Below, in pieces: positions 44,109 through 53,112 of a stretch of DNA of 64,000 nt (positions within the stretch are counted from its first letter, which is position 1; each line of letters starts with the position of its first letter). Location of the stretch: NCBI GenBank assembly GCA_963840275.1, contig CAWIYK010000005.1, forward strand, positions 620,001 through 684,000, written 5' to 3'. The position numbers and the translations under genes were made by a program. The notes beneath the pieces are model-generated. The model ran no database searches and had not been told where the DNA came from. It worked only from the letters and a program-made list of their open reading frames with translations. The DNA is from Actinophytocola sp963840275 (lineage in GTDB: Bacteria; Actinomycetota; Actinomycetes; Mycobacteriales; Pseudonocardiaceae).

Positions 44109-46036
44109 CGATCGCGCCGCAGCGCAGCGCCGCCGACCAGTGGTCGGCGCTGTCGTTCACGCTGCGCGGACCCCGGATCAGCGGACTCGTCGCCAACCGC
44201 ACGCAGGATGCGGCGTACTTCCAGACCCAGGTGTTCGACGGCACGTTCCGGGTGACGCGGCTGCGTCGCGTCGGTGGCGACGAGGTGCCCGTGCCGCCGG
44301 AGCTCGGCGTGTACGGCCACGCGTTGCTCGGCGACGGCACCGTGGTGCTGCTCGGCAGGGACCGGCGCACCGGCGGCGGCGTCGTCGCGACGCTCGATGG
44401 CGACACGGTCACCGAGGTGTGGCGCTGTCCCGGCGCCGTGCTGTCACTGGCGGCCGCCGACACCGCGCGGGTCGTGGTGCTCAAGGTCAGGGTCATGCGC
44501 AACGCCCGCGACCTCGACGACGACGAGTCGCTGCGCAAGACCCGGCGCGCGGCCGCGACGACGGCGATCCTGCACGACGGACCGAGGATCCACCAGCACG
44601 ACAACGACCTCGGCCCCGACGAGCCGCGGCTCGTGCTGCTCGACCTGCGCGGCGGCGAGCCGGTCCCGATCGACCTGACGCCGTGGGCCGGCCGTGGGCT
44701 GCGGGACCAGGCGTACGCGGTGTCGCCGGACGGCCGGCAGGTGGCCGTGACCGTGGTGCGCGAGCGGGCGGGACCGGTGCTGGCACACGACCTGGTGCTC
44801 GTCGACACGGCGACCGGCGCGACGAGGACCCTGGCCAGCGAGCCGGACGTCGACTTCCTCGAACCGGCCTTCGCCGCCGACGGGCGCACCGTCGTGTGTG
44901 TCGCGACCGAGCGCAGCACCGCGGGCAGTCCGGCCCGGCACCGGCTCGCCGTCGTCGAGGTGGCGACGGGCGTGCGCACCGAGCTGCGCGACGCCGCCGG
45001 GCTGATCCCGTCGCAGGTCGGCTTCGACGCGAACGGGCGGGTGCTGTTCGTCGCCGACGAGCAGGGGCACCGCAGGCTGTTCTCCGTCGGCCTCGACGGC
45101 GCCCGGCACGCGCTGACCCGCACCGGCGCGGTCGTGAGCTACGCCGTCACCGGCAAGGGCGTCGTCGCGATCGTGAGCACGCCGGTGAGCCCGCCGAAGG
45201 TCGTGCGGCTCGGCGCGCGGACCAGGGTGCTGCACCGGGAGGAGCCCGACGGCGCGGGCGCGACCCTGCACCGGGTCGGCCGCGTCGTCGACGGGGTGCG
45301 GCTCGGCGCGTGGCTCGCGCTGCCCGAACACCACGACGGGACGCTGCCGCTCCTGGTGCTCCTGCACGGCGGCCCGATCTCGTCGTGGACCGGCTGGCTG
45401 TGGGGCTGGAACCCGACCGTGTTCACCGACCACGGCTGGGCCGTGCTGCTGCCCGATCCCGCGCTGTCGTCCGGGTACGGGCAGGAGAACCTCGACCGCG
45501 GCTGGGGCGCGTGGGACCGCGCGCCGGTCACCGACACCCTCGCCCTGCTGGACGCCGCGCACGCCGAGTTCCCCGCGCTGGACCGGGGCCGGGTCGCGGT
45601 CGCGGGCGGCTCGTTCGGCGGCTACCTCGCGCTGCGGCTGCTGCGGCACACCGACCGGTTCCGCTGCGGGGTCGTGCAGGCGGCGCCGTTCGACCTGCCG
45701 AGCTTCGTCGTCTCCTCCGACGCCGGCCACTACTTCAAACGCGAGCTGTCCGAAGTGGACACCGAGTCGGCCGGCTGGCTCGCCGCGCTGCCACCGATCC
45801 TGCTCGTGCACGGGGCGCGGGACCGGCGCGTGCCGATCAGCCAGGCACTGCACCTGTGGCAGCTGCTCAACACCGGCGCGCTCGCCGCGGAACGCGGGCA
45901 CGAGTTCCTGTACTACCCGGACGAAGGGCACAGCATCCGGCGCGCCGGCAACCTGGAGAGCTGGTACCGGACCGTCCGGTGGTTCCTCGACCGGCACGTC
46001 GACGGCGTCGAGGCGGAACCGCTGTCCTGGCTGTGA
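44105..46036 (+). CDS. S9-family (prolyl oligopeptidase-type) serine peptidase
   Basis: A 643-residue cytoplasmic-looking protein. The first 370 or so residues form beta-propeller-like repeats. The C-terminal hydrolase has the Ser in AVAGGSFGGYLALR, the Asp in LVHGARDRRVPI and the His in YPDEGHSIRR, and the oxyanion region LLHGGPISSW. S9 enzymes cut short unstructured peptides, often next to proline. Coupled to the JmjC gene, it is the likely leader peptidase; the precursor has one proline near the leader/core border (Arg38-Pro39-Gly40). There is no signal peptide. Confidence 0.87.
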   Translation: MTIAPQRSAADQWSALSFTLRGPRISGLVANRTQDAAYFQTQVFDGTFRVTRLRRVGGDEVPVPPELGVYGHALLGDGTVVLLGRDRRTGGGVVATLDGDTVTEVWRCPGAVLSLAAADTARVVVLKVRVMRNARDLDDDESLRKTRRAAATTAILHDGPRIHQHDNDLGPDEPRLVLLDLRGGEPVPIDLTPWAGRGLRDQAYAVSPDGRQVAVTVVRERAGPVLAHDLVLVDTATGATRTLASEPDVDFLEPAFAADGRTVVCVATERSTAGSPARHRLAVVEVATGVRTELRDAAGLIPSQVGFDANGRVLFVADEQGHRRLFSVGLDGARHALTRTGAVVSYAVTGKGVVAIVSTPVSPPKVVRLGARTRVLHREEPDGAGATLHRVGRVVDGVRLGAWLALPEHHDGTLPLLVLLHGGPISSWTGWLWGWNPTVFTDHGWAVLLPDPALSSGYGQENLDRGWGAWDRAPVTDTLALLDAAHAEFPALDRGRVAVAGGSFGGYLALRLLRHTDRFRCGVVQAAPFDLPSFVVSSDAGHYFKRELSEVDTESAGWLAALPPILLVHGARDRRVPISQALHLWQLLNTGALAAERGHEFLYYPDEGHSIRRAGNLESWYRTVRWFLDRHVDGVEAEPLSWL

Positions 46037-46039
46037 GCC

Positions 46040-46651
46040 TCAGACCCCCGCGACGAGGACCGCGCCGAGCGTCACCATGGTCGCGGCGACCAGCCCGTCG
46101 AGCACCCGCCACGACGACGGTCGCGCGAAGAGCCCGGTCAGCAGACGGGCGCCGAAGCCGAGCGCGGTGAACCAGCACAGGCTGCCGAGGACCGCGCCGA
46201 CGGCGAACGCCCACCGCAGGTCGCCGCGTCCCGCGGCGACGGAACCCAGCAGCAGCACGGTGTCCAGGTACACGTGCGGGTTGAGCCACGTCAGCGCGAG
46301 ACACGTGAGCACGGCCCGCCGCACCGTGCTGGTCGCCGCGCCGTCCACGCGCAGCGTGGCCGGACGGAACACCCGGCGCGCGGCGAGGAAGCCGTAGCCC
46401 AGCAGGAAGGCGCCGCCGACGAGCCCGACCACCGTCAGCGCCGCCGGGTAGGCGGCCACGATCGCGCCGACGCCACCGACGCCGAGCACGATCAGCACCG
46501 CGTCGGACACCGCGCAGATCCCGACCACCGCCACCACCGCGTGCCGGCGGATGCCCTGCCGCAGCACGAACGCGTTCTGCGCGCCGATGGCGACGATCAG
46601 CGAGAGGCCGGTGCCGAAGCCCGCGGTCGCCGCGAGCAGAACATTTCCCAT
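46040..46651 (-). CDS. LysE/ArgO-family basic amino acid exporter
   Basis: A 203-residue protein with about six helices. LysE markers are GLSLIVAIGAQNAFVLRQGIR near the N-terminus and TWLNPHVYLDTVLLLG in the middle. It exports lysine or arginine when internal levels rise. An ArgP/LysG-like regulator is encoded divergently 69 bp away, the classical arrangement. It converges on the S9 peptidase gene with 3 bp between stops, so the RiPP operon ends here. Confidence 0.92.
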   Translation of the reverse strand: MGNVLLAATAGFGTGLSLIVAIGAQNAFVLRQGIRRHAVVAVVGICAVSDAVLIVLGVGGVGAIVAAYPAALTVVGLVGGAFLLGYGFLAARRVFRPATLRVDGAATSTVRRAVLTCLALTWLNPHVYLDTVLLLGSVAAGRGDLRWAFAVGAVLGSLCWFTALGFGARLLTGLFARPSSWRVLDGLVAATMVTLGAVLVAGV

Positions 46652-46720
46652 GTCTGCGACGTTAGAAGCGCGCGCGCCGACAGTACAGCTAAAGGTTCTT
46701 ACGTAACATTAGCGATCGTG
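46652..46720. promoter_or_regulatory. Divergent lysE/lysG-type control region
   Basis: A 69-bp gap between the exporter and its LysR-type regulator. It should hold both start sites and the regulator's operator. The AT-rich word GTTCTTACGTAACATTA lies next to the regulator start. By analogy with lysG-lysE, the regulator with bound lysine or arginine would activate the exporter. Confidence 0.5.
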
Positions 46721-47620
46721 ATGACCGACCTGCCGTTCGACCAGGTACGCACGCTGCTCACCGTGGCCGACGAAGGCACGTTCGACGCGGCCGCCGCGGT
46801 GCTGCACGTGACGCCGTCCGCCGTGAGCCAGCGCGTCAAGGCGCTCGAGCAGCGCACCGGGCGGGTGCTGGTGACCCGTACGAAACCGGTGCGGCTCACC
46901 GAGTCCGGGCAGGTGGTCGTGCGGTTCGCCCGCCGGCTTGCGCAGTTGGAGCACGACGCGCGCGCCGAGCTGGGCATCAGTGGCGCCGACGAGCCGGTCC
47001 GGCTGTCGATCGCCGTGAACGCCGACTCGCTCGCCACCTGGTTCCTGCCCGCGCTGTCACGGGTGCCGGCCGACCCGCCGATCTGCTTCGAGCTGCGCCG
47101 GGAGGACCAGGACCACACGACCGCGCTGCTGCGGGAGGGCACGGTGATGGCCGCGGTGACGTCGTCGGCGACGCCCGTCCAGGGCTGTTCGGTGCGTCCG
47201 CTCGGCGACCTGCGGTTCCTGCCGATGGCGAGCCCCGAGTTCGCGGCGCGGTGGCTGACCGGGCCGCTCGCGGACGTCGCCGATGCGCCGGTCGTGGTGT
47301 TCGACCGCCGCGACGACCTGCAGGACCGGTTCGTCCGAGGGCTCGGCACCGGGCGCGGCGCGAGCGGGCTGCGCCACTACGTGCCGGCGTCGGAGGCGTT
47401 CGTCGACGCGATCGTCGCCGGGCTGGGCTGGGGCATGGTGCCCGCCGCGCAGGCGGCGCCCCGGCTGCTGGACGGCCGGTTGGTCGAGCTGGCCGCGGAC
47501 CGGCCGGTCGACGTGCCACTGTTCTGGCAGCAGTGGAAACTCGACTCACCCGCGTTGGCCGCCGTGGCCGACGCGGTCGCGGCGGTGGCCGCGGAAGCGC
47601 TGAGGGGGAGTGTTCGGTGA
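46721..47620 (+). CDS. LysR-family regulator, ArgP/LysG type
   Basis: A 299-residue protein. The N-terminal winged helix contains FDAAAAVLHVTPSAVSQRVKALEQRTGRVLV, the form seen in ArgP/LysG, and the effector domain continues to the end. It lies divergent to a LysE exporter, which it most likely activates in response to basic amino acids. The ATG at 46721 is preferred; a GTG lies 3 bp before it. It has a GTGA overlap with the next gene. Confidence 0.9.
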   Translation: MTDLPFDQVRTLLTVADEGTFDAAAAVLHVTPSAVSQRVKALEQRTGRVLVTRTKPVRLTESGQVVVRFARRLAQLEHDARAELGISGADEPVRLSIAVNADSLATWFLPALSRVPADPPICFELRREDQDHTTALLREGTVMAAVTSSATPVQGCSVRPLGDLRFLPMASPEFAARWLTGPLADVADAPVVVFDRRDDLQDRFVRGLGTGRGASGLRHYVPASEAFVDAIVAGLGWGMVPAAQAAPRLLDGRLVELAADRPVDVPLFWQQWKLDSPALAAVADAVAAVAAEALRGSVR

Positions 47621-48861
47621 AGTTCGTGGACCACACGTTCGACCTGCCGCTGGACCACGCGGCGCCGGACGGCGAGCGGATCTCGGTGTACGCGCGGGAG
47701 GTCCGTGCATCGGATGCCGACCTGCCGTGGCTGCTGTTCCTCGGCGGCGGCCCCGGCCACCCCTCGCCGCGGCCGATGGGCGACGAGGGCTGGCTGCTGC
47801 GCGCGGTCGAGGACTACCGGGTGCTGCTGCTCGACCAGCGGGGGACCGGCCGGTCGACGCCGGTCAACCGGCAGAGCGTCGCCGCGCGTGGCGACGCGGC
47901 CGCCGAGTGGCTGACCCACTTCCGCGCGGACTCGATCGTGCGGGACGCGGAGGCGATCCGGCGGTCGCTGATCGGGGACGAGCCGTGGAGCGTGCTGGGG
48001 CAGAGCTTCGGCGGGTTCTGTGTGACGACGTACCTGTCGATCGCGGGGGACGGGCTGCGGGAGGCGTTCGTGACGGGCGGGCTGCCCGCCGTCGGAGTCG
48101 AGGTGAACGACGTCTACCGGGCGCACTTCCCGGTGGTGGCGGCGAAGAACGCGGGGCACTACGCGACCTACCCGTCGGACGTCGACACCGCGCGGCGGGT
48201 GGCCGCGCACCTGGACGCGCACGAGGTGTTGCTGCCGAACGGGCGGCGGCTCACGGTCGAGGTGTTCCAGTCGCTGGGCAGCATGCTCGGCGGCTGGGAC
48301 GGCAGCCTGCGGCTGCACTACGCCCTGGAGCACCCGTTCACCGGCGACACGCTGTCGGACGCGTTCCTGCTGGAGGTCCAGAATGGACTGTCATGGGCGT
48401 CGCCGGCGAACCCGATCTACTACCTGCTGCACGAGCCGTCCTATCTGGACGGCACGGGTCCGACCGGCTGGGCGGCGCAGGAGGTGCGGGCCGAGCACCC
48501 GGAGTTCGACGGCCGCGCCGCGCTCGCGGCGGGAGAGCCGATCCTGTTCACCGGCGAGATGATCTTCCCGTGGATGTACGACGACCCGCTGGTGCGTCCG
48601 CTGCGCGCCGTCGCCGACGAGCTGTCGCGACGGCCGAGCTGGTCGCCGCTGTACGACGTCGAGCGGCTGCGCGCTAACCGCGTCCCGGTGGCGGCGGCCG
48701 TGTACGACACGGACATGTACGTGAACCGGGACCTGTCGCTGCGCACGGCGGCCATGATCGGGAACCTGAAGGTGTGGCACACCGACGAGCACCAGCACGA
48801 CGGGCTGCGTGCGAGCAACGGGCTGGTGCTGTCGCGCCTGTTCGATTTGATGGCCGAGTAG
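47617..48861 (+). CDS. Proline iminopeptidase-like alpha/beta hydrolase (S33)
   Basis: A 414-residue protein. It has the oxyanion region FLGGGPGHPSPRP, LLDQRGTGRSTPV and the nucleophile Ser in VLGQSFGGFCVT. The His is probably in TDEHQHDGLRASNG. These are the marks of prolyl aminopeptidases (S33), which release N-terminal proline from peptides. The GTG at 47617 is coupled to the LysR stop. Near a peptide cluster it might trim products, but its operon partner argues for general peptide use. Confidence 0.85.
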   Translation: MKFVDHTFDLPLDHAAPDGERISVYAREVRASDADLPWLLFLGGGPGHPSPRPMGDEGWLLRAVEDYRVLLLDQRGTGRSTPVNRQSVAARGDAAAEWLTHFRADSIVRDAEAIRRSLIGDEPWSVLGQSFGGFCVTTYLSIAGDGLREAFVTGGLPAVGVEVNDVYRAHFPVVAAKNAGHYATYPSDVDTARRVAAHLDAHEVLLPNGRRLTVEVFQSLGSMLGGWDGSLRLHYALEHPFTGDTLSDAFLLEVQNGLSWASPANPIYYLLHEPSYLDGTGPTGWAAQEVRAEHPEFDGRAALAAGEPILFTGEMIFPWMYDDPLVRPLRAVADELSRRPSWSPLYDVERLRANRVPVAAAVYDTDMYVNRDLSLRTAAMIGNLKVWHTDEHQHDGLRASNGLVLSRLFDLMAE

Positions 48862-49498
48862 CTACGCGTCCCGGCACAGGTCCCGACGCTCGGGGAGCTG
48901 CCGGAAGCCGGCTGACCGGTAGGTGGCGACGGCGCCGACGTTGGAGCTGGGGGTGCAGGCGACCGCGCTCGACGAGCCGAGGTCCTGGAGCGCGGCGGCC
49001 GCGGCGACGGTGATCGCCGTGCCGTGGCCGTGCCCCCGATGGTCCCGGTGCACGCCCATCGGCTCGAGCAACCCCGGGCCTGCCCGGACCGGCCGACCAC
49101 ACCGTCACCGTCGCGACGGCGTCGTCGTGGTCGTCGTGGTCGTCGTGGGCGACCAGACACCGGGCGTCGGCGCAGGGCGCGCCGGCCGCCATCGCGTGCC
49201 AGCTCTCGCCTGGTGAGGTCGTCGAGGAGCTGCCGCGCCAGCTCCTCGTCCCGCACGGCGTCCGGCGCGATCGTCATCCGCAACAGGTCGGGCTCGTCCA
49301 GCAGTCCGACGGCGAGAAGCCGTCCGTCCCGACGCCAGGTCCGGACCGCCGCGGCCGTCCTTTCCGCACCGAACCGCCAGAACCAGCCCAGGTCTCCCGG
49401 ATGCAGCTGCATCGGCGCATCGTCGTACTGCCACTCCCGCAGCACGCCGACGGCCTCGCCCCGCCTACCGACCCCGGCCCACCCAACTCGATCGCCAT
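48862..49498 (-). pseudogene. GNAT N-acetyltransferase pseudogene
   Basis: Three pieces of one acetyltransferase occur in three frames. The first has AVGVLREWQYDDAPMQLHPG and DLGWFWRFGAE. The second has WHAMAAGAPCADARCLVA. The third has EPMGVHRDHRGHGHGTAIT, the acetyl-CoA loop (RxxGxG/A), and ends NVGAVATYRSAGF, the usual GNAT finish. Two frameshifts separate them. One lies near a 9-bp triplicated repeat (49121-49148), where slippage is likely. No intact frame covers the domain. Confidence 0.65.
49121..49148. repeat. Short tandem repeat (GTCGTCGTG units)
   Basis: Three head-to-tail copies of a 9-bp GTCGTCGTG-type unit in the acetyltransferase remnant. Its position close to a reading-frame break suggests replication slippage. 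Confidence 0.7.
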
Positions 49499-49549
49499 AC
49501 CCCTGATCACACACCACAGTGTCGACCGCCGGCACGCGGTTTCGGCGGG

Positions 49550-49855
49550 TCAGCGGCGACGGACGAAGGCGATCAGTGCGGCGCAGGCCGCCGCCACGCC
49601 GATGAGGCGGTTGACGTCGATGGCCGGGCGCCAGCGGACCTCGCCGTTCTTGATGACGAACGCACCGACCGGCCGCGCGACGACGCCCATGCCGCCGCCC
49701 TCGCCCTTGCCGCCGTTCTTGTCGTGCCCGGTGCCGAAACCGCCGCCGCCCATGACCAGCGCGGCGGGGATGACGGTGACGCCGTCCTTCTCCACGGGTT
49801 CGGCGTAGACGGTTCGCGCCGTCAGCGTCGTGCTGAGCAGATCCCCGATGGTCAT
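49550..49855 (-). CDS. GerW/YtfJ-family sporulation-type protein
   Basis: A 101-residue protein with the family layout: an N-terminal strand region TARTVYAEPVEKDGVTVIPA, a glycine-rich middle (MGGGGFGTG, KGEGGGMGV), PVGAFVIKNGEVRW, and a C-terminal hydrophobic stretch before RRR. In Bacillus the family is needed for spore germination; in actinomycetes it is widespread and of unknown role. The ATG at 49855 is chosen because GAGGAGCGACG precedes it. Confidence 0.85.
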   Translation of the reverse strand: MTIGDLLSTTLTARTVYAEPVEKDGVTVIPAALVMGGGGFGTGHDKNGGKGEGGGMGVVARPVGAFVIKNGEVRWRPAIDVNRLIGVAAACAALIAFVRRR

Positions 49856-49938
49856 CGTCGCTCCTCGTGGTCCGGGATGAGCTGATGTCGTCCAGCCTGG
49901 CATCGAAGGTCATCCCGGTCACGGGCGACGCGGGCCGC

Positions 49939-52161
49939 TCAGCAGGTGTCGGTGTAGCGGCAGGCGACCACCGACGGCTGCTCGACCGGCTTGCCCTCCT
50001 CGAGTGACCACGCCAGCCGCACGTACTGCGCGTGCGTCCAGGCGAGCGGGGTCGCTGACGTGGTACCGGTACCCGGGCGCACGCCGTCGGGGGCGCGCGT
50101 GTCCCACACCTGCTCCGGCAGCATCAGTCCGCTGTTGGCGGTCGCGGCGATCGTGCGCAGCCGACCGCGCGCCGACGCCGAATCCCCGGCCAGCAGCTCG
50201 TACTCGCCCCGTTCACCGGCGAAGATCGGCCACAGCCGCCCGTACGTCCTGGTCGGCGTCGGCCAGATGACGTTCCAGGGCCCGCCGTCGGCCTGCTCGC
50301 CGTAGCCGTCGCTCGTGAAGCGGTGCCACAGCTGCCCGACCGGCGTCCGGTCGCCCAGCTCGGCGTCCACCACGGCGACCGTGTTGACGATCGTCGGGTC
50401 GTCGGCCGGGCGCAGGCCCAGCCGCACCAGCTCGAGGAAGCTCGGGTCGACGACCCCGCGCTGGTCGACCTCGCCGACGTTGTTGTCACCGAGGTTGTAG
50501 GTCGTGCCCTGGTTCGGTTGCCCGTCCTTCGTCAGCCGCAGGTAGTACGGATCCGGCGACAGCGGCCCGGTGCTCGTCGCGGTCCAACCCTCTACCTTTG
50601 ACGCCCAGTCGTCCGCGATCGTCAGGTACCGTTGCGCGCCTTCGGTGTCGCCGGCCTTGGTGAGCAGGTCGGCGAGGCACACGAGGCCGGCGACCTCGGA
50701 CGCGATCGTCCCGGGGGAGTAGCCGCTCTGGTTCTCCCAGCGCTCCTGTTCGGTCCACGGCGCGGTGTTGCCGTCCTTCGAGTAGTTCACCATGAACTCG
50801 GCCGCGCGCCGCAGACCGTCCAGTGTGGACTCGTCGGTGCGGTCGAGCAGCCACGCCAACAGCATCGGCGACGCGGTCTCGTCGAGCTGCACGCTCGTCC
50901 AGTACGGCTCGCCGGTGACGCGCGTGTTCTGCGCGAGGTGCCCGTCGGGCTGCTGCTGCACGTTCAACATGTAGTCCAGTGCCCGGTTCGCGCCCTCGGC
51001 GTCGCCGGCGGCGATCAGCCCGGTCGCGATCTGGTACAGGTCCCTCGGCCACACGAGCGCGTAGGAACCGAACTCCGGCGCGATCTCCCGGTCGAAGCCG
51101 AACGCCCACGGGAACCCGGGCGCCGCGATGTACGCGCCGGGATGGCGCTTGTCCTCCGACGCCGCGAGCACCATCAGCGAGCTGTCGTACACCGCGCGCT
51201 CGTGCCGCGTCGCCACCGACTTCGGCGGCTTGCGCAGCCCGTCGACGTAGTCCTGCCAGCCCTTCGAGTACCGGGCCGCCGCGGTACGGAAGCCGGTGCG
51301 CAGCGAGTCGCCCGCGGTGCGCGCCGCCTCGTCGCGGTTCGCGCCGAAGCCGACCACGAGCGTGTCGTGCCGCTGTCGCACGCCGTCGATACGCAGCTCA
51401 CCGGTCTGCACGACGTTGCCCGGCCCCGCCTGGCCGTGGCGCCAGTCCATCCGGTGGTCGGTCGCCAGGTCGGTCCAGCCGTCGCTCGTGCCGAGGTAGC
51501 CGGTCGAGGTGGCGGCGAACCCGCGGCCCGCGACCAGCGCGCTCGCCGCGCCCGCGTCGGACGCGACGAGCGCCCCGCGCGCGGTGGCGCCCGTGTCGTC
51601 GTTGCCCTCGCGGGACAGCGCCGGGTCGTGCAGCACGTAGGCGTGCAGCGGACGCTTCGACTTCAGCGACACGTCGACGAGCACGCTCGCGCGGCGCGGG
51701 TCGGTGACGTACGTGGTCACCGCCGTCCAGCCGGTGCCCTTCGCGACCTGCCGGAACGTCAGGTCGCCCACCGGCTCGGTGCGCACCCGCACGTCCTGCG
51801 CGCGCTCGGTGAACGTCTTCCCGTCGGTCACCACCAGCTGCAGCTCACGCACCGCCGGCGTGCTCAGGTCGGGGTAGAAGATCTCGGTCATCCGCCCGCC
51901 GCCGAGGGTGAACCACACCGGGCTCTCCGCGCCGCCGCGCGCGGTGCCGAACGCCTGCTTGTCGGCCGGCTGGTACACGGCGGGCTCGCCGGGCCCGCCG
52001 GGCGCATCACCTCTGGCGGCGGGCGCCGCCGCGGTCGTCGCCGCCACTGCAAGGACCGTTGACAACACTGTTAATCGCACATGTACACGGTGCCCGAACC
52101 GCGCCCGGCTCGCACGACGAGCGGGCTGCGGTCGCACTTGCCCGCGTGGCAAGGTCGCCAC
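49939..52161 (-). CDS. Secreted GH15 glucoamylase/glucodextranase-type enzyme
   Basis: A 740-residue protein. It has an N-terminal basic region and a hydrophobic signal (LTVLSTVLAVAATTAAAPAARG), a beta-sandwich domain (about 55-330) and an alpha/alpha barrel. GH15 motifs include SYALVWPRDLYQIATGL, LDYMLNVQQQPDGHLAQN, ENQSGYSPGTIASEVAGLV (acid-region Glu) and GGPWNVIWPTPTR. It would release glucose from alpha-glucans outside the cell. The start is uncertain: the GTG at 52161 gives a 28-residue extension before the signal peptide, and a GTG at 52080 would give a standard one. Two Cys near the C-terminus (ACRYTDTC) could form a disulfide. Confidence 0.87.
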   Translation of the reverse strand: MATLPRGQVRPQPARRASRARFGHRVHVRLTVLSTVLAVAATTAAAPAARGDAPGGPGEPAVYQPADKQAFGTARGGAESPVWFTLGGGRMTEIFYPDLSTPAVRELQLVVTDGKTFTERAQDVRVRTEPVGDLTFRQVAKGTGWTAVTTYVTDPRRASVLVDVSLKSKRPLHAYVLHDPALSREGNDDTGATARGALVASDAGAASALVAGRGFAATSTGYLGTSDGWTDLATDHRMDWRHGQAGPGNVVQTGELRIDGVRQRHDTLVVGFGANRDEAARTAGDSLRTGFRTAAARYSKGWQDYVDGLRKPPKSVATRHERAVYDSSLMVLAASEDKRHPGAYIAAPGFPWAFGFDREIAPEFGSYALVWPRDLYQIATGLIAAGDAEGANRALDYMLNVQQQPDGHLAQNTRVTGEPYWTSVQLDETASPMLLAWLLDRTDESTLDGLRRAAEFMVNYSKDGNTAPWTEQERWENQSGYSPGTIASEVAGLVCLADLLTKAGDTEGAQRYLTIADDWASKVEGWTATSTGPLSPDPYYLRLTKDGQPNQGTTYNLGDNNVGEVDQRGVVDPSFLELVRLGLRPADDPTIVNTVAVVDAELGDRTPVGQLWHRFTSDGYGEQADGGPWNVIWPTPTRTYGRLWPIFAGERGEYELLAGDSASARGRLRTIAATANSGLMLPEQVWDTRAPDGVRPGTGTTSATPLAWTHAQYVRLAWSLEEGKPVEQPSVVACRYTDTC

Positions 52162-52260
52162 CCTTTGAGTGGACTTGCCCGAAGCGCTCCCCGAATGACT
52201 GGTTTTCCCTGCTCAACAGGCAATGATGAGGCCACTTGAGATCAGCTGAGGGGATCGGGC

Positions 52261-53109
52261 ATGACCATGATGATGCGGCGACCGGAGTCCACCGTCCGGG
52301 TGGACGCACTCGGAGCCGAGCTGCGTCGCCTCCGGGAGGCATGTGGGCTCACTCTGCTCCAGGTGGCCGAGCAGGTTGGGATCAGCCAGGGGCACCTCAG
52401 CAAGATGGAGGCCGGCAAGCGAACGCAGCAGCTCGAGGACGTGGCGTCCCTGTGCACGGTCTACCAGGTCGCCGGCCAGGAACGTCGCGATCTGCTCGAC
52501 CTCGCCAAGCGGTCTGCCGAGCCGGGTATGTGGCGGCCACTCGTGTTCCGGTCTCGGCTGGCCACATTGCGGCTGCTTGAGTCGCGGGCCACCGCCTTGT
52601 TCAGTTTCGAGACCGTGTTGATTCCCGGCCATCTGCAGACGATCCCCTACATGCAGGCGGTCATGCGCGGCGGCCTGATCGACGACGAGGAAGAGATCGA
52701 CCGCCGGGTCGCCGCCCGGCTCCAGCGGCAGAGCACGATTCGCCGGCGCTGCACTCCGATGACCGCGATCGTGTGCGAGAGCGCGCTGCGCGGCCAGATC
52801 GGCGGTGCCGAGGTAATGGCCGCGCAGCTGCGTCACCTGGTGGAGGCTGTGGACCGGCCGAACATCACCATGCGGGTGGTGCCTGTCTCGGTGGGTGCAC
52901 ACCCGGGCCTCAACGGACCGTTCATCCGGTTGCGGTTCGCCGACCGGGCCGGAGTGGTGTTCGTCGGTTGCGGCAACTCCAGCCTGTTCTTGGAACACCC
53001 CGACGACATCGAGAGCTACAAAGACATCACTGTGGAACTCATGCGACTCGCGCTGAGCCCACATGACTCAGTGGCGTTGACGAGGTCCATTGCCGCGGAC
53101 CTGGAGTAG
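52261..53109 (+). CDS. XRE-family regulator with DUF5753
   Basis: A 282-residue protein. The N-terminal helix-turn-helix (LREACGLTLLQVAEQVGISQGHLSKMEAG) is followed by a DUF5753 region (VLIPGHLQTIPYMQAV, PNITMRVVPVSVGAHPGLNGPF). This family is abundant in streptomycete-like actinobacteria and is usually paired with a small DUF397 gene. Here none follows; a PGPGW membrane protein starts 3 bp later instead. Many members affect development or antibiotic production. The target is unknown. Confidence 0.88.
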   Translation: MTMMMRRPESTVRVDALGAELRRLREACGLTLLQVAEQVGISQGHLSKMEAGKRTQQLEDVASLCTVYQVAGQERRDLLDLAKRSAEPGMWRPLVFRSRLATLRLLESRATALFSFETVLIPGHLQTIPYMQAVMRGGLIDDEEEIDRRVAARLQRQSTIRRRCTPMTAIVCESALRGQIGGAEVMAAQLRHLVEAVDRPNITMRVVPVSVGAHPGLNGPFIRLRFADRAGVVFVGCGNSSLFLEHPDDIESYKDITVELMRLALSPHDSVALTRSIAADLE

Positions 53110-53112
53110 CGC

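Noticed and set aside
46721..48861. LysR and proline iminopeptidase as part of the RiPP operon
   Set aside because: The regulator is the divergent partner of a LysE exporter, and the peptidase is coupled to the regulator. The convergent lysE gene separates them from the RiPP genes. A role in peptide trimming is possible but unsupported.
48862..49498. A single intact acetyltransferase using programmed frameshifts
   Set aside because: Two shifts in different directions, one near a short tandem repeat, and no slippery-site context; a decayed gene is simpler.
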